Source: Candidatus Saccharibacteria bacterium UBA1944
Lineage (GTDB): Bacteria > Patescibacteriota > Saccharimonadia > Saccharimonadales > Saccharimonadaceae
Assembly (NCBI GenBank): GCA_002336935.1
Contig: DDEW01000008.1
Span: forward strand, 62,663-126,662
Length of the DNA stretch: 64,000 nt
Direction of reading: 5' to 3'
Part shown: positions 18,520 through 26,810 of the stretch, piece by piece
How positions within the stretch are numbered: the stretch's first letter is position 1
Layout of the letters: each line of letters begins with the position of its first letter
Position numbers and translations under genes: made by a program
Notes under the pieces: generated by a model
What the model was told of the DNA's origin: nothing
The model's input: only the letters and a program-made list of their open reading frames with translations
Databases searched by the model: none

Positions 18520-19014
18520 ATGAACAGTGATATTTTATCTATCCAAGAAGAAATCTTTAAACTTATTGGTAACCAAAAACGGCTTGAGATACTTCTTTTG
18601 CTAGAGAACCGTGAGCTAAACGTTGGTGAGATGACTGACATGCTAGGTCTACGACAGGCAAATCTATCACAGCACCTCACCCTCCTCCGCGCACAACATC
18701 TCGTTGAAGTACGCAAGAAAGGGCGTGAATCTTTTTATACGCTTTCCGATGATAGTATCGCGGTCGCGATTCGAACAATTCATGATTTTCTTCGCAAAAC
18801 CCACCGTATTGATGCACCCTTTGATAGCAATTCTTTATTTCCAATTGTCACTGATCCAGTTTGCGGCATGCGATTCAGCGCTTCAAAGGCATTTTCACAC
18901 ATTGATAAAAACGGCAAATTGTATCATTTCTGTGCGAGTGGCTGTGAATCTGCCTTTAAGGCTAGTGTAAAACTAACTAACGAAGAGCACTTTGCTCAAA
19001 CCGTTCACGCGTAG
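18520..19014 (+). CDS. ArsR-family repressor with C-terminal YHS domain
   Basis: A 164-residue protein. Residues 1-95 are a winged helix with the recognition region RQANLSQHLTLLR, typical of ArsR/SmtB metal sensors. The C-terminal part (about 108-150) is a YHS domain with DPVCGM and CASGCE. A metal probably binds the YHS cysteines and releases the protein from DNA, derepressing the copper genes on both sides. The ATG at 18520 lies 7 nt after TACACT and fits the family start better than the upstream frame extension to 18469. Confidence 0.88.
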   Translation: MNSDILSIQEEIFKLIGNQKRLEILLLLENRELNVGEMTDMLGLRQANLSQHLTLLRAQHLVEVRKKGRESFYTLSDDSIAVAIRTIHDFLRKTHRIDAPFDSNSLFPIVTDPVCGMRFSASKAFSHIDKNGKLYHFCASGCESAFKASVKLTNEEHFAQTVHA

Positions 19015-19023
19015 GAGGATAAC

Positions 19024-19668
19024 ATGAAAAAAGCTCAATTCGTAGCATTTGGTTTGATAATTATATTGTTGATATTTGTGATTTTTCTGCTAAATGATAA
19101 ATCACAAAATAAGGTGAACTCTTCTACTGAAACGAGTCAAAGTTCTCAATCAGAAAATCAGACAAGCAATATGTATGCCAACATGACGGGCGATCAGTTC
19201 GACAAAGCATACCTGACGGATATGATTGCTCACCACCAGGGTGCGCTGAATATGGCAAGCCAAGCCCGGGAGCTCGCAACAAAAGCAGAAATACGGACCT
19301 TAGCTGATGCTATTCTCACTTCTCAAGCTACCGAGGTCCAACAAATGATGGATTGGCAACAGGAATGGAACTATTCTGCAACTGACAGCAGCAACCCGCA
19401 TGCAGGGCATATGATGGAATCTAGCGGTAGTATGGGTGATGATATGGCCGATATGGAGGCAAAGCTAAGCGGTTTGAGCGGCGAAGCGTATGATAAAGAG
19501 TTTTTGAAACAGATGATTCTGCATCATCAGCAAGCTGTTGATATGTCGAAGTATGCAGATACAAACGCGAAACATCAAGAGGTCAAAGACCTCGCAGCAG
19601 CAATCATCACTGCTCAAGAAAAAGAAATTGCTGACATGAAGAGTTGGCAACAAAAGTGGGGCTACTAA
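19024..19668 (+). CDS. DUF305 protein with two domain copies, membrane-anchored
   Basis: A 214-residue protein. An N-terminal membrane anchor or signal (about 5-25) is followed by two DUF305 four-helix modules with MIAHHQGAL and MILHHQQAV, the family's His-His-Gln core. DUF305 proteins such as cyanobacterial CopM bind copper outside the cytoplasm. A GGAGG Shine-Dalgarno site and a 9-nt gap to the regulator gene indicate one operon with the ArsR-YHS repressor. Confidence 0.88.
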   Translation: MKKAQFVAFGLIIILLIFVIFLLNDKSQNKVNSSTETSQSSQSENQTSNMYANMTGDQFDKAYLTDMIAHHQGALNMASQARELATKAEIRTLADAILTSQATEVQQMMDWQQEWNYSATDSSNPHAGHMMESSGSMGDDMADMEAKLSGLSGEAYDKEFLKQMILHHQQAVDMSKYADTNAKHQEVKDLAAAIITAQEKEIADMKSWQQKWGY

Positions 19669-19674
19669 AAGCAA

Positions 19675-20316
19675 ATGCACAAGGTGCTGGTGGGCGGTGC
19701 TCTACTCGTCATAATTACTGGAGCTGCTTTTCTTACCCCTACTATTCAGGATCTCATCAGCAACAACCAAACACCTGCCAAAGTTGCAGCCAGCAAGACA
19801 GAGACGAAAGTAGCTGAGCCTAGAGACCCTAAAACCCATGATTTTAGCGACGTTGATTATGCCCAAAAAAAATTAATCCACCATCAGCTAGGTGCCATGA
19901 TTGCCGACAAGGCAAAAACTGATGCAACCAAGCCAGAAATACGACAAATAGCCGAGCAAGTAAGTTCTCAGGAAACAGAAAGAGCAAACGTTTACGCAAC
20001 CCTACTCACATCATGGAATGAAAGCTACTTGAACATTACCGATTTTCCCGAAACAGGTGGTTGCAATGGTTACCCGACGTTTTCCGGCATGTTACCGCAT
20101 CTTGATGTTGGGAAATATCGATTATCGAGCGGCGAAAGTGTAGACACAACATTCCTCACCCTGCTCATAGAGCATCATAAAAAAGCTACTGATCTAGTGA
20201 AACTTGAAGGTGCAAAAATAGGTTTTGGTGAGTTGGTTAAGCTGCGCGAGATTTCACAGAAAGAGTACAAAGCAGAGATAAGTACCTTCGAAACGTTACA
20301 GAAATCAGTTCTATAA
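19675..20316 (+). CDS. Divergent DUF305-like membrane-anchored protein
   Basis: A 213-residue protein starting 6 nt after the first DUF305 gene. It has an N-terminal membrane anchor and two degenerate DUF305-like helices, LIHHQLGAM and LIEHHKKATD. Between them is an insert with a Cys in GGCNGYPTF. Metal ligands are partly changed, so its copper binding may be altered. It is the last gene of the regulator operon. Confidence 0.7.
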   Translation: MHKVLVGGALLVIITGAAFLTPTIQDLISNNQTPAKVAASKTETKVAEPRDPKTHDFSDVDYAQKKLIHHQLGAMIADKAKTDATKPEIRQIAEQVSSQETERANVYATLLTSWNESYLNITDFPETGGCNGYPTFSGMLPHLDVGKYRLSSGESVDTTFLTLLIEHHKKATDLVKLEGAKIGFGELVKLREISQKEYKAEISTFETLQKSVL

Positions 20317-20337
20317 CCATACCATCTATGCATCTAG

Positions 20338-20811
20338 CTAATCTGTACATTTAATATACTGTTTCATTTGGCGTACAAGTGAGCTCGAGACCGATCTGCG
20401 CATTAATTCGCAACTGTCACTTTGAGATAATATATTCAAGCTGCCTTCCCATATAATCTCATCGTCGATGATAGCAATCTTTCGATGGTGCTTAACGGTA
20501 TACAGCACTATTATTCCGATACTTTGCATATCCTGCACGGCTTTGTATGCCTGATCGATATATTTGCCCTCATGTTCACTTGGAGGTCGCGTGTTCACTG
20601 TAATCTGAAGACCTCTTTGGCATGCTCGCCTCAATATGGGCAAAAGCATATCCATTCGCTTTGTTGTCATGAACGGACTCTCAATATAAATGCCGTGGCT
20701 CGCACGCCCAAGATCTTTTATGAATGCTTTGTAGAATGTTTCGTTATCAAATAGTCGTGAACTGCAAAGCGCGGTTGTATCAATGCTATTGGAGAATAGT
20801 CGCTTAAACAT
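20338..20811 (-). CDS. Phospholipase D-like domain protein with one HKD motif
   Basis: About 157 residues. One HxKx4D motif (HRKIAIID) is followed by GSLN, as in the PLD superfamily. The segment ESPFMTTKRM earlier in the protein matches the PLD-type domain often found at the C-terminus of AAA/helicase proteins. A single motif implies a dimer, as in small nucleases such as Nuc. Starts at 20826 and 20811 are both possible; the later ATG overlaps the stop of a short upstream frame (20812-20880) and may be coupled to it. Confidence 0.7.
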   Translation of the reverse strand: MFKRLFSNSIDTTALCSSRLFDNETFYKAFIKDLGRASHGIYIESPFMTTKRMDMLLPILRRACQRGLQITVNTRPPSEHEGKYIDQAYKAVQDMQSIGIIVLYTVKHHRKIAIIDDEIIWEGSLNILSQSDSCELMRRSVSSSLVRQMKQYIKCTD

Positions 20812-20905
20812 CGCTATTCTCCACATCCTCGTCTCCGTCTTCTATTTCGACAATGCCTAGGTTATCTAGTCCGATCAAAGTTCTATAATCGTCCCTTATG
20901 TCCAG

Positions 20906-20946
20906 CCATAGAAAATACCCGCCGTCGTAGCGGGTATTTTCTATGG
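20906..20946. terminator. Perfect 16-bp inverted repeat, probable bidirectional terminator
   Basis: Arms 20906-20921 and 20931-20946 are fully complementary around a 9-base loop, with GAAAATACCCG/CGGGTATTTTC composition. The A/T-rich outer arm suits a terminator in either direction. The gene-free stretch 20827-21033 holds this, a second hairpin, and a possible short leader frame. Confidence 0.6.
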
Positions 20947-20981
20947 GTGCGAATAGTATAAGTAGTGGTAGATATAAATGT

Positions 20982-21003
20982 GCCCCTCATATCGCTGAGG
21001 GGC
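20982..21003 (-). terminator. Hairpin after the GC-rich membrane protein gene
   Basis: GCCCCTCA and TGAGGGGC arms (8 bp) around a 6-base loop, about 30 nt past the minus-strand stop at 21034. Confidence 0.6.
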
Positions 21004-21033
21004 GGGCGCCGTCCGTGGTGACGGGGGTGTTGG

Positions 21034-21330
21034 TCAGAGGTCATTCGGAGGGTTGGGGAAGCGCCGGCGATGCGGCAACGTGGTGATGTCATCACCTCGC
21101 AGCATGCTCTTGGCGCCACCGGCCAGGTTGGCCAGCGCCAGCCAGAACAGCAGCGCGCCGCCCACGATGAGGACCACGATGCCGCTGCCGACACCCCATG
21201 CCCAGGCGTACTGCTCAGCCGCGTGGGCCGTCCACTGCCACCAGCCCACCAGGCAGGCGACGATGAACAGCAGCGGGTAAGCCGCCATCACACCCAGGTG
21301 TCGTGTGAACGTCTTGTCGAACGAAGCCAT
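21034..21330 (-). CDS. GC-rich small membrane protein (cassette A)
   Basis: A 98-residue protein with two transmembrane segments (about 13-36 and 45-68) and a short basic tail ending in PHRRRFPNPPNDL. Its base composition is much more GC-rich than its neighbours and it ends in TGA. The ATG at 21330 follows an AGAGG Shine-Dalgarno site; the leader between promoter and start holds a 7-bp hairpin (GAGCACT/AGTGCTC). A GTG at 21375 would give a 15-residue extension and a leaderless mRNA, but does not fit the other cassettes. No family is recognised. Confidence 0.65.
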   Translation of the reverse strand: MASFDKTFTRHLGVMAAYPLLFIVACLVGWWQWTAHAAEQYAWAWGVGSGIVVLIVGGALLFWLALANLAGGAKSMLRGDDITTLPHRRRFPNPPNDL

Positions 21331-21384
21331 GGCTTCGAGCCTCTCTGTGCGGGAGCACTTCTGAATAGTGCTCACATAATTTAA

Positions 21385-21413
21385 ATTATAGCACTTTTAT
21401 TTATTATTGTCAA
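21385..21413 (-). promoter_or_regulatory. Cassette A promoter
   Basis: TTGACA, 17-bp spacer, TATAAT on the minus strand: a consensus sigma-70 promoter, 54 nt before the ATG. Confidence 0.85.
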
Positions 21414-21474
21414 TATAAGGCCCTTCGTTTGCGATACACTGTTCGCCATAGCTAAAGCAGTGTATACTACAACC

Positions 21475-22056
21475 ATGAAAAAAAGCACAAGCGGATTTAC
21501 CATTATTGAACTTTTGGTCGTTATTGTGATTGTCGCGCTGCTTGCAATCGTGTCGTTTGTAAGCTTCAATGGCGCTACCGACAGGGCACGTAATGCCCAA
21601 ACTATTAATGCTGCTGCTCAATGGGCGAAGGCGCTCAAAACCTATCAAGCTCGCAATGGCGGCTACCCATCTATTGCCAGTTGCTTGGGCGATAACTACA
21701 AGTGGGGCATAAATAGCAGCGCTACACAGGGAACGGAGGTCGGCCAGTGTCGCCAAGATAATGCCAGCGTAGGCGTACGTGTTGAGGCAACGTTTTACAC
21801 TGCGATGGCACCCTACATTACGAGTAACCCCACTCCTGCAATGACATTGGCAAGCAATTCATCAACATTGTGGTATAGGGGACTCTACTATTACATCGGT
21901 GCTGGCAACGTGGCTCGCCTTGACTTAACTCTCACCAAAGGCGCTGGCACATGCCCAAGTGATATCGGTGGATACGCACGGATAGCAACGAATACTATGA
22001 CTAATGGGAACCTAATGTGTGCCTATACCATAGGTAGTACGGTGGGTTATGACTAG
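21475..22056 (+). CDS. Type IV pilin-like protein
   Basis: A 193-residue protein with the class III signal GFTIIELLVV (prepilin cleavage after Gly8) and one N-terminal helix. The globular part has four or more Cys for disulfides and a GGYP motif common in pilin heads. It would be processed by prepilin peptidase and assembled into a type IV pilus; no assembly genes are in this window. TATACT (21463-21468) ends 6 nt before the ATG. The stop overlaps the convergent DUF937 gene by 4 bases. Confidence 0.88.
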   Translation: MKKSTSGFTIIELLVVIVIVALLAIVSFVSFNGATDRARNAQTINAAAQWAKALKTYQARNGGYPSIASCLGDNYKWGINSSATQGTEVGQCRQDNASVGVRVEATFYTAMAPYITSNPTPAMTLASNSSTLWYRGLYYYIGAGNVARLDLTLTKGAGTCPSDIGGYARIATNTMTNGNLMCAYTIGSTVGYD

Positions 22057-22625
22057 CGCTTCTTGAATAGCCCACCAATCAGATCATCGACTATCGAACC
22101 ATCTTTGTTTTTATCAAGCATCTCAGTCGCAAGCTGCGTCAGCGGACTGCCGTCGTTCGTTTTATGCTTTTTTAATAAATCAGACAAACCGCCCGCATCA
22201 AGGCCACCGTCGGCTTTCTTTTTGCCCAAATAGGCCATAACGAGTGGTGCAAGAAAGGTCAATATTTTGACAACTGTCGCGGTGTCTACTCCCGTTTTGG
22301 TTGCCACTTGTTCAGCAACCGCTGAGGTTTTGTTGCCAAATACGTGGTCGAGGATTTTACTGCCATCACTACTGCTATCGCCACCCGTAAACAAACTGGT
22401 TAAGCTTTCTAGCAGTGAGCCCCCTGTGTGGTCTTTCTCTACCGCTGCATCAAGGCTTGCAGCGCCGTCTGCGCTAGCTGTGTTGTTGCCCATTTGCCCC
22501 AAAATGATTGGCAACCCAGCCACAACAACTTTCTCGACTGTTGATTGATCAGTCCCCGTAGCGTTACCGATTTTTGTCGCTACATTACCCTTAATAATGT
22601 CGTTTATTGCAGCTTGTACGTCCAT
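22053..22625 (-). CDS. DUF937 protein
   Basis: A 190-residue soluble protein of the DUF937/YidB type: helical, with repeated ILGQMGNNT and VATKTGVD segments and Gly/Asp-rich linkers. Function is unknown. An AGGAGG Shine-Dalgarno site precedes the ATG. It starts 7 nt after the DUF4332 gene in the same minus-strand operon. Confidence 0.75.
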   Translation of the reverse strand: MDVQAAINDIIKGNVATKIGNATGTDQSTVEKVVVAGLPIILGQMGNNTASADGAASLDAAVEKDHTGGSLLESLTSLFTGGDSSSDGSKILDHVFGNKTSAVAEQVATKTGVDTATVVKILTFLAPLVMAYLGKKKADGGLDAGGLSDLLKKHKTNDGSPLTQLATEMLDKNKDGSIVDDLIGGLFKKR

Positions 22626-22632
22626 ATTCCTC

Positions 22633-23037
22633 CTAGTGGTGAATTACTTTTGGCAGCTTCTTTGCCTGTACGATAAATGTTTCGAGCTCATTGACGCTCG
22701 GAACACGGCGCACAAGGCGATTGGCATTATTATACTCAACAAGCTCAGCGTAAAGACTTTCCGCACTTCTGTAGGCAAGTTTTGGCACGGTACACACGCC
22801 AGCGCTGCACAAAAGTTCCGCATATTCACCGCCAATCCCATCTATACGAAAAAGATCGGCCATATGGACCCATCGTTTTATCATTTCATCAGTTAAGTGC
22901 GTTTCATCCGCCAACCGCATTCGGGCAGTTGATGTTGAACCCGCCTCAATCAGTTGCTCTGTCGTGCGCACACCTGCGGCGCGCAGCGTATCAGCATAGG
23001 CCTCGCTGATACCTTCAATGTCTTTGATGCTTGCCAT
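22633..23037 (-). CDS. DUF4332 helix-hairpin-helix protein
   Basis: A 134-residue protein with two helix-hairpin-helix-like units (IEGISEAYADTLRAAGV and IDGIGGEYAELLCSAGV), the pattern of DUF4332. These resemble DNA-binding or protein-docking HhH motifs. The ATG at 23037 follows AAGGAGG at a long distance (about 13 nt). A TATAAT box near 23085 implies a leadered mRNA with the DUF937 gene. Confidence 0.75.
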   Translation of the reverse strand: MASIKDIEGISEAYADTLRAAGVRTTEQLIEAGSTSTARMRLADETHLTDEMIKRWVHMADLFRIDGIGGEYAELLCSAGVCTVPKLAYRSAESLYAELVEYNNANRLVRRVPSVNELETFIVQAKKLPKVIHH

Positions 23038-23182
23038 GGTTTTTTGTAACCTCCTTGCTTGCCTCAAATATATATGCTGCCTCTATTATACGCTTTATTA
23101 TCACAAAAATTGTACAGAATATTAGTAGGTATCTAGTAAAGTATTTTATGCACAAGCGTTATCCTGTATACTAAACCTTAGT

Positions 23183-25585
23183 ATGAATAATAATGAAAAA
23201 CACTCTATGGGCCAGTACCTGCGTGCTGTCAATTATTTGACTGCCGCACAAATCTTTTTAGCAGATAACCACCTGATGAAGCGACCGGTGACGTTTGATG
23301 ACGTAAAAAGCCGCTTACTTGGCCACTGGGGAAGTGGCCCAGGCATCAACTTCGCCTACGCGCACTTGAGCCGCTTTGCTAAAAAGTATGACCAAGACAT
23401 GATGTTTGTACTTGGCCCTGGCCATGGTTTCCCGGCCTTGCAAGCCAACTTGTTCCTGGAGGGTACGTTGTCTCACGTTGATCCAAGCCTGCAAGTTAAT
23501 TTGGATGGTATTCGCCGACTCTGTCGCGAATTTAGTTGGCCCTACGGCTACCCGAGCCACTCTAACCCTGAAACACCCGGAGTAATTCTGGAAGGAGGGG
23601 AACTTGGCTACGCGCTCAGCACCAGCTATGGAGCAGTCCTCGACAATCCTGACCTTATGGTAGCGTGCTTAGTTGGTGACGGCGAAGCCGAAACTGGCCC
23701 AACCGCTGGTGCATGGCACCTCAATAAGCTTGTCAACCCGCGCAAAGATGGAGTGGTACTGCCAATCCTCCACCTCAACGGGTACAAGATTAGCCAGCCA
23801 ACGATTTTTGGACGCATGAGCAATTACGAGCTTATGACCCTCTTCAGCGGCTACGGCTACGAGCCGCGAATTGTTGATACAACGAAAGGTGGTGACAATC
23901 CGCATGATTTAATGGCCGATGCACTTGATTGGGCACATAGCCTGATTCAAGAAATTCGTGAGAGCACCGATACGGTTAGCCCACGCATGCCAATGATTAT
24001 TATGCGCACACTCAAGGGTTGGACGGGCGTCAAAGAGTTGCCAAACGGTGACAAAATTGAGGGCAACTGCCTTGCTCACCAGGTAGTGCTTAATGAAGCT
24101 AAAACAGATGAGGCACAACTGAAGCTACTCAACGAGTGGCTAGGTAGTTATAAGTTCGACGAACTTTATTCAGAAGCCAATGGGTTTGGCAGTTTTGTAC
24201 AAGATATTATTCCGGAAAATCCTGAAAAGCGATTGGGCCGCAGCAAGCATGCTCATGGTGGAAGCGCCGTATACAAACCGCTCAACCTACCAAGTGTTGA
24301 GCAGTTCGCTGAAGATGCCGTTGTACCTGGTACGATTGGATCAAGCTCGATGCGTCGCACTGGGCTGTACTTAGAAGAAGTCTTCCGTCGCAATGCGGAT
24401 ACCAAGAACTTCCGTTTCATGAGCCCAGACGAAACCTACAGCAACAAGCTTGACGACGTGTTCAAGGCAACCAGCCGTAGTTGGCAATGGCCAATTATGA
24501 GCTGGGATAAAGACCTCAGCCAAGATGGACGAGTGATGGAAATGCTTTCGGAGCACAACATGCAAGGCCTGATGCAAGGCTATGTACTTACTGGGCGCCA
24601 CGCCATGTTCGCCAGCTATGAGGCCTTTTTGCAAGTGGTGAGTAGTATGGTTGACCAATATGCCAAATTCCTTACGCAAAGTCGTGGTGTCGCCTGGCGC
24701 GGAACCATTCCAAGTATCAACTACATCCTCACGAGTAGTGGATGGCGCCAGGACCACAACGGCTTCAGCCACCAAAACCCAGGCTTTATCGACGATTTAC
24801 TCCGTCGACAAAGCAACTTCAGCGATGTGTTCTTCCCGAGCGACGGCAATACAACGCTCGTGTGCCTTGAAAAAATGCTCACCAGTGTACGACAAATTAA
24901 TGCTATTGTGGCTGGTAAAACCGTTGAACCTCGGTGGTTGAGTGCAGACCTGGCCCGCAAACAAGTAGAGGATGGTTTAATGATTTGGGATTTCGCAAGC
25001 CAAGAAAACCCAGACCTCATTATGGCTGCTTGTGGTGATTACCCAACCAAAGAGACAATGGCTGCCATTGACATTATTAAAACCGAGCGCCCAGAAGTGA
25101 AGCTGCGCTGCGTCAATGTATCGTCGCTCACCACTATGGGCTTTGGTACACTCAACAATACTGCCGATCAAAAGTTTTTCGATTACATCTTTACTGCAAA
25201 TAAACCTGTCATATTTAACTTCCATGGTTACCCGCAAACAGTTAATAGCGTTCTTTTCAACTACGCAGTCGATAGTACGCGTTTTGATGTGCGCGGCTAC
25301 AAAGAAATCGGAAGCACAACCACACCGTTTGATATGCACGTGCGCAATGAAACCAGTCGTTATGACCTTGCAATCGCCGCATTTAAGCAGCTTGGTCACG
25401 ATGGTGTGATACCGTTTGAAGAAGCAGAGCACCTTGCCGCAAAGTACCGTGCGAAAATCGATGCAAACACCGAATATATCAAGAAAAATGGCATCGATTT
25501 GCCAGAGCTTGATGCCTGGGTATGGCCAGCTGCACGCAATATGGAGCGCGTTAAAGAAGAGGAATGGCACGGTCAAACCAACTAG
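23183..25585 (+). CDS. xfp: Xylulose-5-phosphate/fructose-6-phosphate phosphoketolase
   Basis: A thiamine-diphosphate enzyme of 800 residues, the normal family length. It splits xylulose-5-P or fructose-6-P with phosphate into acetyl-phosphate and an aldose phosphate. Recognisable blocks are GPGHGFPALQAN, EGGELGYALSTSYGA and the ThDP-binding GDGEAETGPTAGAWH. TATACT (23167-23172) ends 10 nt before the ATG. The gene is followed 6 nt later by acetate kinase, so acetyl-phosphate is used at once to make ATP. Confidence 0.96.
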   Translation: MNNNEKHSMGQYLRAVNYLTAAQIFLADNHLMKRPVTFDDVKSRLLGHWGSGPGINFAYAHLSRFAKKYDQDMMFVLGPGHGFPALQANLFLEGTLSHVDPSLQVNLDGIRRLCREFSWPYGYPSHSNPETPGVILEGGELGYALSTSYGAVLDNPDLMVACLVGDGEAETGPTAGAWHLNKLVNPRKDGVVLPILHLNGYKISQPTIFGRMSNYELMTLFSGYGYEPRIVDTTKGGDNPHDLMADALDWAHSLIQEIRESTDTVSPRMPMIIMRTLKGWTGVKELPNGDKIEGNCLAHQVVLNEAKTDEAQLKLLNEWLGSYKFDELYSEANGFGSFVQDIIPENPEKRLGRSKHAHGGSAVYKPLNLPSVEQFAEDAVVPGTIGSSSMRRTGLYLEEVFRRNADTKNFRFMSPDETYSNKLDDVFKATSRSWQWPIMSWDKDLSQDGRVMEMLSEHNMQGLMQGYVLTGRHAMFASYEAFLQVVSSMVDQYAKFLTQSRGVAWRGTIPSINYILTSSGWRQDHNGFSHQNPGFIDDLLRRQSNFSDVFFPSDGNTTLVCLEKMLTSVRQINAIVAGKTVEPRWLSADLARKQVEDGLMIWDFASQENPDLIMAACGDYPTKETMAAIDIIKTERPEVKLRCVNVSSLTTMGFGTLNNTADQKFFDYIFTANKPVIFNFHGYPQTVNSVLFNYAVDSTRFDVRGYKEIGSTTTPFDMHVRNETSRYDLAIAAFKQLGHDGVIPFEEAEHLAAKYRAKIDANTEYIKKNGIDLPELDAWVWPAARNMERVKEEEWHGQTN

Positions 25586-25591
25586 GTAACT

Positions 25592-26782
25592 ATGGCGGGC
25601 ATGATTCTTGTTGCAAACCCCGGAAGCTCTAGCCGCAAATATGCGCTATATGACGCTGATCTAGCACTAAAAGCTCAGCTGCACTTTGAAATTGTAGATG
25701 ATGCACTAGTTTGCACACTGCACAGCCCAGACGAATCACACCAGATTCAACTTGATTTTGAAAAACTCTCTGAATCTGCGTCGCACGTCGAACGACTATT
25801 TAAAAGCGCCGGCGTGCTTGGCGAGTCTGAAACAATCAGTAGCGTTGGCCTGCGTATTGTGGCGCCCAGTAGCTATTTTATGCAAGATCATATCATCACC
25901 GATGAGGTAGTAGACAAACTACAAGCACTCTACGACTTTGCGCCCATTCATATTGATGCGACACTTACCGAGCTGCGCCACTTAAAAGAACAGTTCTCGC
26001 AAATGACTATAGTGGGGGTGAGTGACAGCGCTTTTCATGCGACAAAACCAAATTACGCTTGGAACTACGGTATTGATATCCATGATAGCGATCGTTTAGA
26101 TATTAAGCGCTTTGGTTATCATGGGCTCTCAGTCTCCGCTAGCGTCGATATGCTTTGGGGCGCAGGCAAACTGCCGCCAAAGGTCATCATATGCCACCTT
26201 GGCAGTGGCTCGTCAGTCACTGGCGTCTACCACGGCAGGAGCATCGACACAACAATGGGCTATACGCCGCTCGAAGGTGTAGTGATGGCAACACGTAGCG
26301 GCTCGATCGATGCCGGTGCCATCCGCGCCCTTAAACGCGAACTTTCGATGGATGACGAGCAGCTTGAAGATTATTTGCATACCAAAGGCGGCCTGATGGG
26401 TCTTGCTGGCAGCAATGATATCCGAGAGCTCCTAGATAGAGAGACTGATGGCGACCACATGGCACACCTTGCGTTAACAACCCTTGTTCACTCCTACCAC
26501 AAAGCGATTGGCAGCATGATGGCAGCCTTAAATGGCTGCGACTTACTCGTGTTCACCGGTACAGTAGGGGAGCGAAGTGCTGTCTTGCGCAAACGAATTG
26601 TTGCCCACCTCGAATTTCACGATTTTATCCTTGATGGCAACCTGAATGAGCAATGCACTACGCCTCAAAAGCTAACGGCTATCAACCAAGCTGCTAAGTC
26701 ACGTCCAATTTTTGTTATACCAACCAATGAATCACTCGAAATTGCAAAACATGTACGCAATGTCATGAAGCAGGTACAATAA
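25592..26782 (+). CDS. ackA: Acetate kinase
   Basis: A 396-residue ASKHA-fold kinase converting acetyl-phosphate and ADP to acetate and ATP. It has the N-terminal NPGSSSRK motif, DSAFH, RFGYHGLS, the HLGSGSS phosphate loop and FTGTVGERS. In operon with phosphoketolase, forming the energy-yielding end of the phosphoketolase pathway. The N-terminal part is less conserved than in E. coli AckA. Confidence 0.95.
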   Translation: MAGMILVANPGSSSRKYALYDADLALKAQLHFEIVDDALVCTLHSPDESHQIQLDFEKLSESASHVERLFKSAGVLGESETISSVGLRIVAPSSYFMQDHIITDEVVDKLQALYDFAPIHIDATLTELRHLKEQFSQMTIVGVSDSAFHATKPNYAWNYGIDIHDSDRLDIKRFGYHGLSVSASVDMLWGAGKLPPKVIICHLGSGSSVTGVYHGRSIDTTMGYTPLEGVVMATRSGSIDAGAIRALKRELSMDDEQLEDYLHTKGGLMGLAGSNDIRELLDRETDGDHMAHLALTTLVHSYHKAIGSMMAALNGCDLLVFTGTVGERSAVLRKRIVAHLEFHDFILDGNLNEQCTTPQKLTAINQAAKSRPIFVIPTNESLEIAKHVRNVMKQVQ

Positions 26783-26810
26783 ATACCAACTATCATAAAC
26801 GGAACACGCT

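Noticed and set aside
12374..20316. Copper island integrated at tRNA-Gln
   Set aside because: No repeat of the tRNA 3' end was seen at the far side of the island and no integrase is present.
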